A stretch of DNA of 64,000 nt from Burkholderiaceae bacterium (GTDB lineage: Bacteria > Pseudomonadota > Gammaproteobacteria > Burkholderiales > Burkholderiaceae_C), in contig JAEUPI010000010.1 in NCBI GenBank assembly GCA_016790175.1, positions 1 through 64,000 of the forward strand, written 5' to 3'. The translations under genes and the position numbers were made by a program. This document shows, in pieces, positions 56,753-64,000 of the stretch. Every line of letters begins with the position of its first letter. Position 1 is the stretch's first letter. The notes under the pieces are model-generated. The model was not told the origin of the DNA, made no database searches, and saw only the letters and a program-made list of their open reading frames with translations.

Positions 56753-57582
56753 AGATCAACTGTACCGGCCACGACGGTGCAGACGTCGCCGCCGACCCAG
56801 ATATCGCCGGCAAGGCGCTGCACGTGCACGCGGCCGGCGCGGCCGAGCGCCGTGCCCTGGCTGGCCACATAACTCGACGGCGCGAGTCCGGCCTCGATGA
56901 GCCAGAGCGCCAGGCCGGCGTTCAGGCTGCCGGTGACCGGATCCTCGGGCACCGACAGTGCCGGCACGAAGGCGCGCACCTCGAATGCGCATTCGCCGCC
57001 TGTCGGATACGCGCCGACGACGCCGACCTTCAGCTCGCCCATCGCGGCGAAGTCGGGCCTCAACGCGAGCACGGCATCGGCATCGGGCAACATCGCGCCG
57101 ACCCAGCCGGGGCCGTTGTCGACCCACTGCACGGCGCGCAGCATCGACTCGGGAATGCGCAGGCAACGCGCGAGTTGCGCACGCGTGGCGGTGTCGGCCA
57201 CGCCACTGCGACGCAACGGCGGCGCCGCGAAAGCCAGGCGCGAGCCGTCGCGGCGGATGCGCACCAGACCCACGCCGCATTGCTGCACCACCTCGGCGTC
57301 ACGCTGCGGACGGCCGCCGCCGGCCAGCCAGGCCTGGCAGCTGCCGAGCGTGGGGTGCCCTGCGAACGGCAGCTCCTGTGCCGGCGTGAAGATGCGAACG
57401 CGGTAGTCCGCTCCGGGCTCGCTCGGCGGCAACAAAAAGGTCGTCTCCGACAGATTCGTCCAGCGCGCGAAGGCGGCCATCTGCACATCCGAGAGCCCGC
57501 TGCCGTCGTGCACGACGGCCAGCGGATTGCCACGCAACGGCTCGCGGGTGAAGACGTCGAGTTGGGAGAAGGAACGTCGCAT
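56749..57582 (-). CDS. PhzF-family isomerase/epimerase-like protein
   Basis: The 277-residue protein shows the PhzF fold markers DVFTREPLRGNPLAVV, NLSETTFLLPP with the catalytic Glu, FAGHPTLGSCQAWL and DPVTGSLNAGLALWL. PhzF proteins isomerise or epimerise small molecules, such as phenazine precursors. It lies one base after the dehydratase-like gene. The start at 57582 is chosen for the canonical MRRSFSQLDVF. Confidence 0.9.
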   Translation of the reverse strand: MRRSFSQLDVFTREPLRGNPLAVVHDGSGLSDVQMAAFARWTNLSETTFLLPPSEPGADYRVRIFTPAQELPFAGHPTLGSCQAWLAGGGRPQRDAEVVQQCGVGLVRIRRDGSRLAFAAPPLRRSGVADTATRAQLARCLRIPESMLRAVQWVDNGPGWVGAMLPDADAVLALRPDFAAMGELKVGVVGAYPTGGECAFEVRAFVPALSVPEDPVTGSLNAGLALWLIEAGLAPSSYVASQGTALGRAGRVHVQRLAGDIWVGGDVCTVVAGTVDL

Positions 57583-57583
57583 C

Positions 57584-58555
57584 TCAATCCTCAACGAGCA
57601 CACGGGCGTAGACCTCGCGGTCGACGTTGCCGCCGGTCAGCACCACGGCCACCTGGCGCCCCGACAGGCGTGCGCGTTCCGGCTCCTTCCGGGCCGCGGC
57701 CAGCGCCGCGGCACCGGCCCCTTCGGCCACCTGATGCGTCGCCTCGTAGAGCGTGCACATCGAATGCATCAATTCATCGTCGCTCACCGTGACCACCCGC
57801 GCCAGGCCCTTGCCCAGCATCGCCAGCGCGGCCGGCTCGGGCACGCGGCAGGCCATGCCGTCGCCGATCTGCGTGCTCACCTCGTGTGGCACCGGACGGC
57901 CGGCAGCGAGCGACAACGCATAGGTCGGCGCTCCGGCGCTGACGACGCCGACGATCTCGGTCTTCAGGCCGAGTGCGTCGCGCGCCGCGATCAGACCGCA
58001 GGCGCCGGAGCCCAGGCCAATCGGCACGAAGACGACGTCGAGACCGGGCAATGCATCGAACAGCTCGAGTGCATAGCTGGCGACGCCGGCCACCAGGTCG
58101 TCATGGAACGACGGCACCATGTGCCAGCCGCGATCGGCGGCGAAGCGCTGCGCCGCTTCGCGGGCGGCCTGGAAGTCGTGGCCCGTCTCGACGAGTTCGG
58201 CGCCGAAGGCCCGCATCGCCGCATTCTTCTCGCGGCTGTTGCCGTGCGGCACGAAGATCGTCACCGGCACGCCATGCGCACGCGCGGCTCGCGCGATCGA
58301 TTGGCCGTGGTTGCCGCGCGTGGCGCTCACCAGCCCGAGGGGCCGCTGCCCGCGAGCGAGCAGCCGCTCGACATAGACGATGCCGCCGCGCACCTTGAAG
58401 GCACCGGCGGGCGTGTGGTTCTCGTGCTTGACCCAAAGCCGGGCCCCGGCCAGGCCCTGCAGCAGCGGCCAGTCGTACTGCGGCGTGGGCGGCATCTGCG
58501 CGTGCACCTGTGCCGCCGCGTCGCGCAACGACGCGAGCGTGAAGCCACCGCTCAT
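57584..58555 (-). CDS. PLP-dependent threonine/serine dehydratase-like enzyme
   Basis: The 323-residue fold-type II enzyme has the PLP lysine Lys54 in PAGAFKVRGG, SATRGNHGQSIA for the phosphate cradle and IGLGSGACGLIA. Such enzymes deaminate threonine, serine or hydroxyaspartate-like amino acids. No ACT regulatory domain, so it is a catabolic rather than biosynthetic type. It overlaps the aminotransferase by four bases. Confidence 0.9.
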   Translation of the reverse strand: MSGGFTLASLRDAAAQVHAQMPPTPQYDWPLLQGLAGARLWVKHENHTPAGAFKVRGGIVYVERLLARGQRPLGLVSATRGNHGQSIARAARAHGVPVTIFVPHGNSREKNAAMRAFGAELVETGHDFQAAREAAQRFAADRGWHMVPSFHDDLVAGVASYALELFDALPGLDVVFVPIGLGSGACGLIAARDALGLKTEIVGVVSAGAPTYALSLAAGRPVPHEVSTQIGDGMACRVPEPAALAMLGKGLARVVTVSDDELMHSMCTLYEATHQVAEGAGAAALAAARKEPERARLSGRQVAVVLTGGNVDREVYARVLVED

Positions 58556-59757
58556 GGCGCCACCTGCGCCTGCGACTCGAGCGCCTCGTGCAGCACGCGG
58601 CCGAGCACGGCCACGCCGTCCGCGATGTCCTCGGGGGTCAGCGTCACGAAGCTCAGGCGCAGCGTGCGCGGATCGCGATGGAGCGCGTAGAAGGGCGCGC
58701 CGGGCACGTAGGCGACGCCGGCCTCGACGGCGCGCGGCAACAGCGCCATCGCGTCGAGCCCTTCGGGCAGGCGCAGCCAGAAGAACATGCCGCCCGCGGG
58801 CGCATGCCACGCAGTGCCCGGCGGCATGTGGCGCTGCAGGGCCTGCGCCATCGCGTCGCGCTGTGTCTTGTAGCGCGCACGGATGCCCGCCACGTGCGCG
58901 TCGAGGAATCCGTCGTGCACGACGGCATGGACCACACGCTGGTTGAAGCCGGGCGTGTGCAGGTCGCTCGCCTGCTTGGCCTGCAGCAGCTTCGGAAACA
59001 GCGCCTGCGGCGCCACCATGTAGCCGAGGCGGAAACCCGGTGCCAGGACCTTCGAGAACGAGCCGAGGTACAGACATCCCTCGGGCCACAACGACGTCAG
59101 TGCGGGCGGGGGCGGGCTGTCGTACCAGAGATCGCCATACGGGTTGTCCTCGACGATCGGCACGCGCGCGGCCTGTGCCGCAGCCACGATCGCCTCGCGC
59201 CGATGTCGCGGCATCACGCGCCCGGTGGGGTTCTGGAAGTTCGGCAGCAGGTAGGCGAATCGTGTGCCCGGCGCATCGTGCGGCAGCCGGCCGAAGGCCT
59301 CGGGGAACGGGCCGTCGTCATCGCCGGCGAGCGATACGAAGTTCGGCTCGAAAGGGTTGAACGCCATCAGTGCGCCGAGGTAGGTGGGCGACTCCACCGC
59401 CACCGGCACGCCGGCATCGGCAAGCACCTTGCCCGCGAGATCCAGCCCCTGCTGCGATCCGGTGGTGATCAGCACCTGGGCCGCGCCGACGGTCATGCCC
59501 TGGCGCGAGAGATGCTGAGCGACCCATTCGCGCAGCGGCGCGAACCCTTCGCTGGCGGCGTACTGAAGCGCCTCGCGCGGCGTGTCGCGCAGGACCTGGT
59601 CGCAGGCGAGGCGGATCGCCTCGACCGGAAAGCTCTCGGGCGCCGGCAGGCCGCCGGCCATCGACAGCACGCCGGGCTTCTCGGTGAGCTTGAGGATCTC
59701 GCGGATCACCGACGGATTCATGCGTGCCGCCCGGCGCGCCTGGGTCCAGATCGTCAT
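58552..59757 (-). CDS. class I/II PLP-dependent aminotransferase
   Basis: The 401-residue fold-type I enzyme has the PLP lysine Lys236 in YLGSFSKVLAPGFRLGY, and YAASEGFAPLREWVA and NFQNPTGRVM. It resembles 2-aminoadipate-type transaminases. No DNA-binding domain. It overlaps the exporter upstream and the dehydratase downstream, each by four bases. Confidence 0.92.
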   Translation of the reverse strand: MTIWTQARRAARMNPSVIREILKLTEKPGVLSMAGGLPAPESFPVEAIRLACDQVLRDTPREALQYAASEGFAPLREWVAQHLSRQGMTVGAAQVLITTGSQQGLDLAGKVLADAGVPVAVESPTYLGALMAFNPFEPNFVSLAGDDDGPFPEAFGRLPHDAPGTRFAYLLPNFQNPTGRVMPRHRREAIVAAAQAARVPIVEDNPYGDLWYDSPPPPALTSLWPEGCLYLGSFSKVLAPGFRLGYMVAPQALFPKLLQAKQASDLHTPGFNQRVVHAVVHDGFLDAHVAGIRARYKTQRDAMAQALQRHMPPGTAWHAPAGGMFFWLRLPEGLDAMALLPRAVEAGVAYVPGAPFYALHRDPRTLRLSFVTLTPEDIADGVAVLGRVLHEALESQAQVAP

Positions 59758-60722
59758 CGTGGGTCTCCAACGTTCGGCGGTGGGGTGGTCCGCGCCAGCT
59801 TGCGCGACGCGAAGACCACCGCCATCACCGCCAGCAAGAATCCGAGGGTTGCCGCGTCGAGCGATTCGCCGAGGATCGGCACCGCGGCCAGTGCCGACAG
59901 GAACGGCTGCAGCAGCTGCACCTGACTGACGCGCACCGTACCACCGAGTGCCAGACCGCGGTACCAGGCGAAGAAGCCGAGCCACATCGAAAACAGCGCC
60001 ACATAGCCGAAGCCGACCCACGAGGCCGGGCGCACCGGCTGCTCGGGCCAGGCCCACAGCGTCACCGGCAAGGTCACCGGCAGCGTGAGCACCAGCACCC
60101 ACGACACCACCTGCTCGGGCGGCATCGTCTGCGACAGGCGGGCGCCGCAGACATAACCGAAGGCGCCGAGCAACAGCGCCAGCAGCAGCAGGCCATCGGC
60201 GAACTGCAATGCGGCGCCACCGCGCCAGGCGGCGAAGGCGACGACCAGCGCGGCGCCGAGGCCGGCGCTGGCCCAGAACGCCGGGCGTTGCGGCTGCTGC
60301 AGCATCAGTGCGCCGATCACCGCCGTCACCAGCGGCAGGATGCCGGTCACCACCGACGCGTGCACGGCGTCGACGTGCAGCACGGCGAGGCCCATGAAGA
60401 GGGGAAAGCCGAACACGATGCCCAAGGCCGTCAGCGCGAGCTGGCGCCATTGGGTCGCGCTGGGCCAGGCTGCGCGTTGCCAGGCGAGGTAGGCCGCCGC
60501 CAGCACGCCGGCCAGCGCCGCCCGCCCGATCGCGACGAACACCGCGCTCAGCTGCGGTTCGGCGGCCGGCCCGCTGGCCAGCCGCGTCATCGGGATCGTC
60601 AACGCAAAGATCGCCACCCCGAGCAGGCCGAAGCCCATGCCGCGCCGATGCGCGCCCGGCGCGAGGATGCCGCCATGGCTGGCCTGGCCGGTCGGTCGAA
60701 CAGCGGTGGTGGAGCTGGCCAT
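59754..60722 (-). CDS. EamA/DMT-family transporter
   Basis: The 322-residue inner-membrane protein has ten helices in two EamA repeats. Many EamA proteins export amino acids, which fits its place as first gene of the amino-acid operon. A polar N-terminal 28 residues precede the first helix; a later ATG at about residue 29 is possible. It is divergent from a MocR regulator, a common pairing. Confidence 0.9.
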   Translation of the reverse strand: MASSTTAVRPTGQASHGGILAPGAHRRGMGFGLLGVAIFALTIPMTRLASGPAAEPQLSAVFVAIGRAALAGVLAAAYLAWQRAAWPSATQWRQLALTALGIVFGFPLFMGLAVLHVDAVHASVVTGILPLVTAVIGALMLQQPQRPAFWASAGLGAALVVAFAAWRGGAALQFADGLLLLALLLGAFGYVCGARLSQTMPPEQVVSWVLVLTLPVTLPVTLWAWPEQPVRPASWVGFGYVALFSMWLGFFAWYRGLALGGTVRVSQVQLLQPFLSALAAVPILGESLDAATLGFLLAVMAVVFASRKLARTTPPPNVGDPR

Positions 60723-60745
60723 CGTTCGAGTCTAGGGCGGACGAC

Positions 60746-60793
60746 CAATACAGCTGCAGTACACTTTGCGGCACAGATCATCGATCTGTATTG
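60746..60793. promoter_or_regulatory. inverted repeats in the DMT/MocR divergent promoter
   Basis: CAATACAG at 60746-60753 and its reverse complement CTGTATTG at 60786-60793 flank a region that also holds the palindrome ACAGATC-ATC-GATCTGT (60773-60789). MocR/GntR proteins bind such repeats; control of both the regulator and the operon is likely. Confidence 0.6.
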
Positions 60794-60813
60794 ATCCAAG
60801 CGACCACACAGCC

Positions 60814-62292
60814 ATGCCACACAGTGCAGCCGCCCGCGATCGCAGCGGCCCGGGCCCGGGCGACGACGGCACGCTCGGCGATCGGTTGGCGCGGCACTAT
60901 GCGCTGCGCATCGGCCAGCGCACGCTGCAGCCCGGCGCCCGGCTGCCGTCGGTGCGCGAATGTGCGCGCGCCCACGGCGTGAGCCCGAGCACGGTGGTCG
61001 CGGCCTACGACCGCCTGCAGGCGCAGGGGCTGGTGGAGGCACGCCGCCAGCGCGGCTTCTTCGTGCGCGGCCTCGGCACGGCGACGGCGGCCGCGCCGCG
61101 TGCCGAGATGCCGCTTGCGCTGCCGGCGCCGCTGGATGCGGCGGCATTGATCCGCGGCATGTTCCGCCACCGATCGTCGCTGCCCGGCCCCGGCCATGGC
61201 ACGCTGCCGGAGACCTGGCTCGATGCGCCGCTGCTGCAGCGCGCGCTGCGCCGTGCGATCAGCGACGTGGACGATGCGCTGCGCTACGGCGAACCGGCCG
61301 GCGATCCGTCGCTGCGTGCGGCGCTCTCGCGACGCCTCACGCACGAACTCGGCATCGCCTGTGGTGCCGAGCAGATCGTGACCGCGGTCGGCGCGACGCA
61401 TGCGCTGGACATCGTGGCGCGCACGCTGCTCAGCCCGGGCGACGCGGTGCTGGTCGACGAGCCCGGCTGGGTGGTCGAACATGCGCGACTCACGAAGCTG
61501 GGCATGCGCTTGCTGCCGGTGCCACGCGGCCCGCTCGGGCCCGATCTCGACGCCATGCGTGCACTGGCGGCGGAGCACCGGCCGCGCCTGTACGTGACGG
61601 TGTCGGTGCTGCACAACCCGACCGGAGCCTCGCTGTCGCTGGCCGCCGCACACCAGGTGCTGCAACTGGCCGAGAGCGCCGACCTCGTCGTCGTCGAAGA
61701 CGACACCTATGCCTGGCTCGCGCCGGCCCACATGCCGCGGTTGGCTGCGCTCGACGGCCTGCGCCGCACGGTCTACGTCACCGGCTTCTCGAAGATCCTG
61801 GCGCCGAACTGGCGGGTCGGCGCGCTGGCAGCGCCTGCGGCTATGGTCGACCGGCTGGTGGACACCAAGCTGCTCAGCTCGCTGACCACGCCGGCCATCC
61901 TCGAGCGCGCGGTGGCCTGGTGCCTCGACCAGGGGCTGCTGCGTCGGCATGCGGAACGGGTGAGTGCGCGGCTGGCAGCGAGCCGCGCGCGGGTCGTGCG
62001 GCTCGCGCAGGATGCACATTGCCGCTTCGTCGCCGAGCCCCAGGGACTGTTCGGGTGGGTCGACACCGGTGTCGACACCGAGGCGCTGGCCGAAGCGCTC
62101 GCCGCCGAAGGTTGGCTCGTTGCGCCGGGCCGACTCTTCTTCGTGCGGCCGCAGACCTGCCACCTGATGCGCGTGAACTTCGCCAGCGCGCAGGATGCGC
62201 GCTTCTGGCGCGCCTTCGAACGCGCACGCGACGCCTTGGCCCGGACCCCCGATTCGCAGGGGTCGGGCGGGCCGTCGCGTGACGGGCTGTAA
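60814..62292 (+). CDS. MocR-type (GntR/aminotransferase) transcriptional regulator
   Basis: The 492-residue regulator has an N-terminal GntR winged helix (LPSVRECARAHGVSPSTVVAAYDRLQ) and a fold-type I aminotransferase-like domain with PLP lysine Lys327 in TGFSKILAPNWRVG. MocR proteins sense amino acids or PLP derivatives. The start MPHSAAARD at 60814 is chosen because a farther upstream start would overlap the operator. Confidence 0.92.
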   Translation: MPHSAAARDRSGPGPGDDGTLGDRLARHYALRIGQRTLQPGARLPSVRECARAHGVSPSTVVAAYDRLQAQGLVEARRQRGFFVRGLGTATAAAPRAEMPLALPAPLDAAALIRGMFRHRSSLPGPGHGTLPETWLDAPLLQRALRRAISDVDDALRYGEPAGDPSLRAALSRRLTHELGIACGAEQIVTAVGATHALDIVARTLLSPGDAVLVDEPGWVVEHARLTKLGMRLLPVPRGPLGPDLDAMRALAAEHRPRLYVTVSVLHNPTGASLSLAAAHQVLQLAESADLVVVEDDTYAWLAPAHMPRLAALDGLRRTVYVTGFSKILAPNWRVGALAAPAAMVDRLVDTKLLSSLTTPAILERAVAWCLDQGLLRRHAERVSARLAASRARVVRLAQDAHCRFVAEPQGLFGWVDTGVDTEALAEALAAEGWLVAPGRLFFVRPQTCHLMRVNFASAQDARFWRAFERARDALARTPDSQGSGGPSRDGL

Positions 62293-62311
62293 CATCCGGA
62301 TTCAATTCCCG

Positions 62312-63058
62312 ATGTTTCCCTCCACCCTGCCCTTCGGCGAGCCCGACCTGATGCGAGTCAGCGCCTTTCAGCGCTACCTCGACGACCTGGTGCGTGTGGG
62401 CAGTGTCGACCCCAACGGCACCAGGCTGTCGTCGCTCAGCCCGTCGCTGCTGCAGGACCTGGAGCGATTCGAGCGCAATGGCAGCCAGAGCGAGGTGCTC
62501 GACGTGCTGGCGGCCTGCCTGCGCCACGCGCGGGCGTTGACGCTGAACCTGCAATGGTCCGACCGCGTGGTGCCGCTCACGGTGTTTCCGGCCGAACGGC
62601 TGGTGCATTGCGCGGTGCCGATGCCGCAGTTCCTGGCCAGCCGGCTGAGCGAACTGCAGGTGCTGCAGGTGGAGCCGGCGCTGCTGCGCACGCCCGGCCA
62701 CCGAGAGCATGCGCTGGTCGGCGAGCTGGAGCATTACTCGCCGCTGGCGCCGCTGATGTGGGAGATGGCGCTGCGCGGCGCACGCGCCGTGCTGCTGCCG
62801 GAGATCGCCGGCCATGCGGCCTACCGCGTGGCCCCCGGCGTCAATCTGCGCGGGCTCGACATGCCCAGCGTGCTCGGCGTGGCGGTCGATCGGCTGCGCC
62901 GGCGCACCTGCAACCTGCGCGAGATGTCGGAATGGCCGGCGCTCGACCGGGAGCGCGCGATGCGGCTGCTCAACGCGCTGTATCTGCAGGGCGGCCTGAT
63001 CGTCAGCCGCACGCATCCGTCGGCGGCCTCCGACGGCTGGCGGCGCAGCCGGTTCTAG
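62312..63058 (+). CDS. hypothetical protein (248 aa)
   Basis: This soluble, helical-looking protein contains LLQDLERFERNGSQSEVLDVLAACLRHARALTL and LTVFPAERLVHCAVPMPQFLA. No family is recognised. It follows the MocR gene on the same strand 19 bp downstream. ATG at 62312 is taken; 62351 is an alternative. Confidence 0.6.
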   Translation: MFPSTLPFGEPDLMRVSAFQRYLDDLVRVGSVDPNGTRLSSLSPSLLQDLERFERNGSQSEVLDVLAACLRHARALTLNLQWSDRVVPLTVFPAERLVHCAVPMPQFLASRLSELQVLQVEPALLRTPGHREHALVGELEHYSPLAPLMWEMALRGARAVLLPEIAGHAAYRVAPGVNLRGLDMPSVLGVAVDRLRRRTCNLREMSEWPALDRERAMRLLNALYLQGGLIVSRTHPSAASDGWRRSRF

Positions 63059-63070
63059 CCGTCTGGCCGG

Positions 63071-63973
63071 TCAGCTGTCCACCCGGGCGGCAGGCGGTCT
63101 CGGCTTCAGCAGCACCAGCGACAACGCGCCGACGCAGCACAGCATCGCCAGCCACTGCACCGGCCCCAGCGGTTCGCCGTGGATGAGCGCGCCCGAGATC
63201 ATCGCCACCACCGGCACCAGGATCGACGACACGCCCGCCACATTGGCCGGCAGCAGGCCGACGATGGCAAACCAGCACAGGTTGCCGATGCACATCGGCA
63301 CCAGGGCGATGTAGGCGATCACCGCGATCGAGGTCCCCGAGGGCATGAACCACCGGTGGTCGCCGAACACCAGCGCACCGAGGGTGGTGGGCACCGCGGT
63401 GATCAGCAGCTGCCAGCCGGTGAGCACGGTGGCCGGCACGTCGACGGCACCGCGCTTCAGGATCAGTGTGCCGATGGCCCAGCCCAGACCGGCGCCCAGG
63501 CCGAGCACGAGACCGAGCGGCGCCTGCGCATAGGCGCCGAAGCTGCGCGACATCAACAGCGCCACGCTGGCGCCGCCGAGCGCGACGGCCAGCACGATGC
63601 GTCCGGCGAGGCGCTCGCCGAGCACGGCCCAGGAGATCAGCGCCGACCACAGCGGCATCGTGAAACCGAGCACCGCCGACTGGCCCGAGGGGATCATCAG
63701 TGCCGAGTAGGTGCTCGCGATGTTCCAGATCACGAGGTAGAAGAAAGTGGCGGTGACTATCGTCGGCCAATGCCGGCGCGGGATCACGATCGACTGGCCG
63801 CGCAGGCGCGCCACGACAAGCAGCACCGCACCCGCGGCAAACACCGACACCGCGCGGAACGTCCACACCGACACCTCGCGCACCGCCAGTGGAAAGAGAG
63901 GCCAGTTCGTACCCCACACCAGCGTCAGGATCGCCAGCAGCGCGAGCGCACGCGGCGGGATGGTTCGCGTCAC
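63071..63973 (-). CDS. EamA/DMT-family transporter
   Basis: The 300-residue inner-membrane protein has ten helices with EamA repeat marks TLVWGTNWPLFPLAVR, MPLWSALISWAVLGERL and ALIHGEPLGPVQWLA. It is convergent with the hypothetical gene, with a 12-bp gap. The start at 63973 is near the window edge, but the gene appears complete. Substrate unknown. Confidence 0.9.
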   Translation of the reverse strand: MTRTIPPRALALLAILTLVWGTNWPLFPLAVREVSVWTFRAVSVFAAGAVLLVVARLRGQSIVIPRRHWPTIVTATFFYLVIWNIASTYSALMIPSGQSAVLGFTMPLWSALISWAVLGERLAGRIVLAVALGGASVALLMSRSFGAYAQAPLGLVLGLGAGLGWAIGTLILKRGAVDVPATVLTGWQLLITAVPTTLGALVFGDHRWFMPSGTSIAVIAYIALVPMCIGNLCWFAIVGLLPANVAGVSSILVPVVAMISGALIHGEPLGPVQWLAMLCCVGALSLVLLKPRPPAARVDS

Positions 63974-64000
63974 GCAGATCCCCTTGCGTCCAGCGCTTCC

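Noticed and set aside
58552..60774. Apparent 740-residue fusion upstream of the aminotransferase
   Set aside because: The extra N-terminal part is an out-of-frame reading of the EamA gene; ATG 59757 with a four-base overlap is the real start.

Overview
The window is dense, high-GC bacterial chromosome (roughly 70% G+C by eye) with nearly every base coding. Gene content points to a betaproteobacterium of the order Burkholderiales, probably the Rubrivivax/Leptothrix/Piscinibacter side. The grounds are a complete atpIBEFHAGDC operon with betaproteobacterial-looking subunits, the hemE-priA neighbourhood, a TRAP transporter, LytTR and CreBC two-component systems and an exosortase. This taxonomic call is inference from the sequence only. 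I saw no rRNA, tRNA, CRISPR array, transposase or integrase.

Layout. 1-6 kb: end of an unidentified gene, a DUF4743/Nudix hydrolase, and a leftward TRAP transporter-amidase operon with a terminator between dctP and dctQM. 6-11 kb: a TPR/winged-helix protein divergent from a clostripain-like (C11) cysteine protease and two small genes. 11-14 kb: LytS-type kinase, small membrane protein and LytTR regulator, overlapping like an operon. 14-16.3 kb: soxR divergent from a questin-oxidase-like gene and a VOC gene. 16.3-25.8 kb: lysoplasmalogenase-like protein, Rep/UvrD helicase, PhoD-type phosphatase, AEC transporter, MscS channel, priA and hemE.

25.9-33.2 kb is the most striking region. creB and creC are followed, across a promoter region carrying an exact cre-tag (TTCAC-N6-TTCAC), by four overlapping genes: a VIT/VWA surface protein with a PEP-CTERM tail, a dedicated exosortase, an EpsI-like protein and a GT51 peptidoglycan glycosyltransferase without a transpeptidase domain. 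It reads as a CreBC-controlled surface-protein sorting system built around one substrate. 33.3-36.4 kb: lemA, two TPM-domain genes and a PPK2 polyphosphate kinase.

36.46-40.38 kb is a lower-GC cassette: a secreted YD-repeat (RHS-like) protein with a cysteine-rich C-terminus and two small downstream genes. It sits between the 3' end of atpC and a second, slightly diverged copy of that 3' end; the far copy is followed by a terminator-like hairpin. The cassette therefore appears to have entered the end of the ATP synthase operon while rebuilding the end of atpC.

40.4-47.7 kb: the leftward ATP synthase operon with a TATAAT promoter. 47.8-55.3 kb: MBL-fold lipoprotein; a sugar-acid gene group (SMP-30 lactonase, aldose epimerase, HpaI-type aldolase); GNAT and cytochrome b561; cytochrome c', a membrane protein and YceI. 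55.3-62.3 kb: a six-gene leftward operon (DMT exporter, aminotransferase, threonine dehydratase-like enzyme, PhzF, VOC, AlaX) divergent from a MocR-type regulator, with inverted repeats in the shared promoter. 62.3-64 kb: a hypothetical gene and a second DMT transporter.
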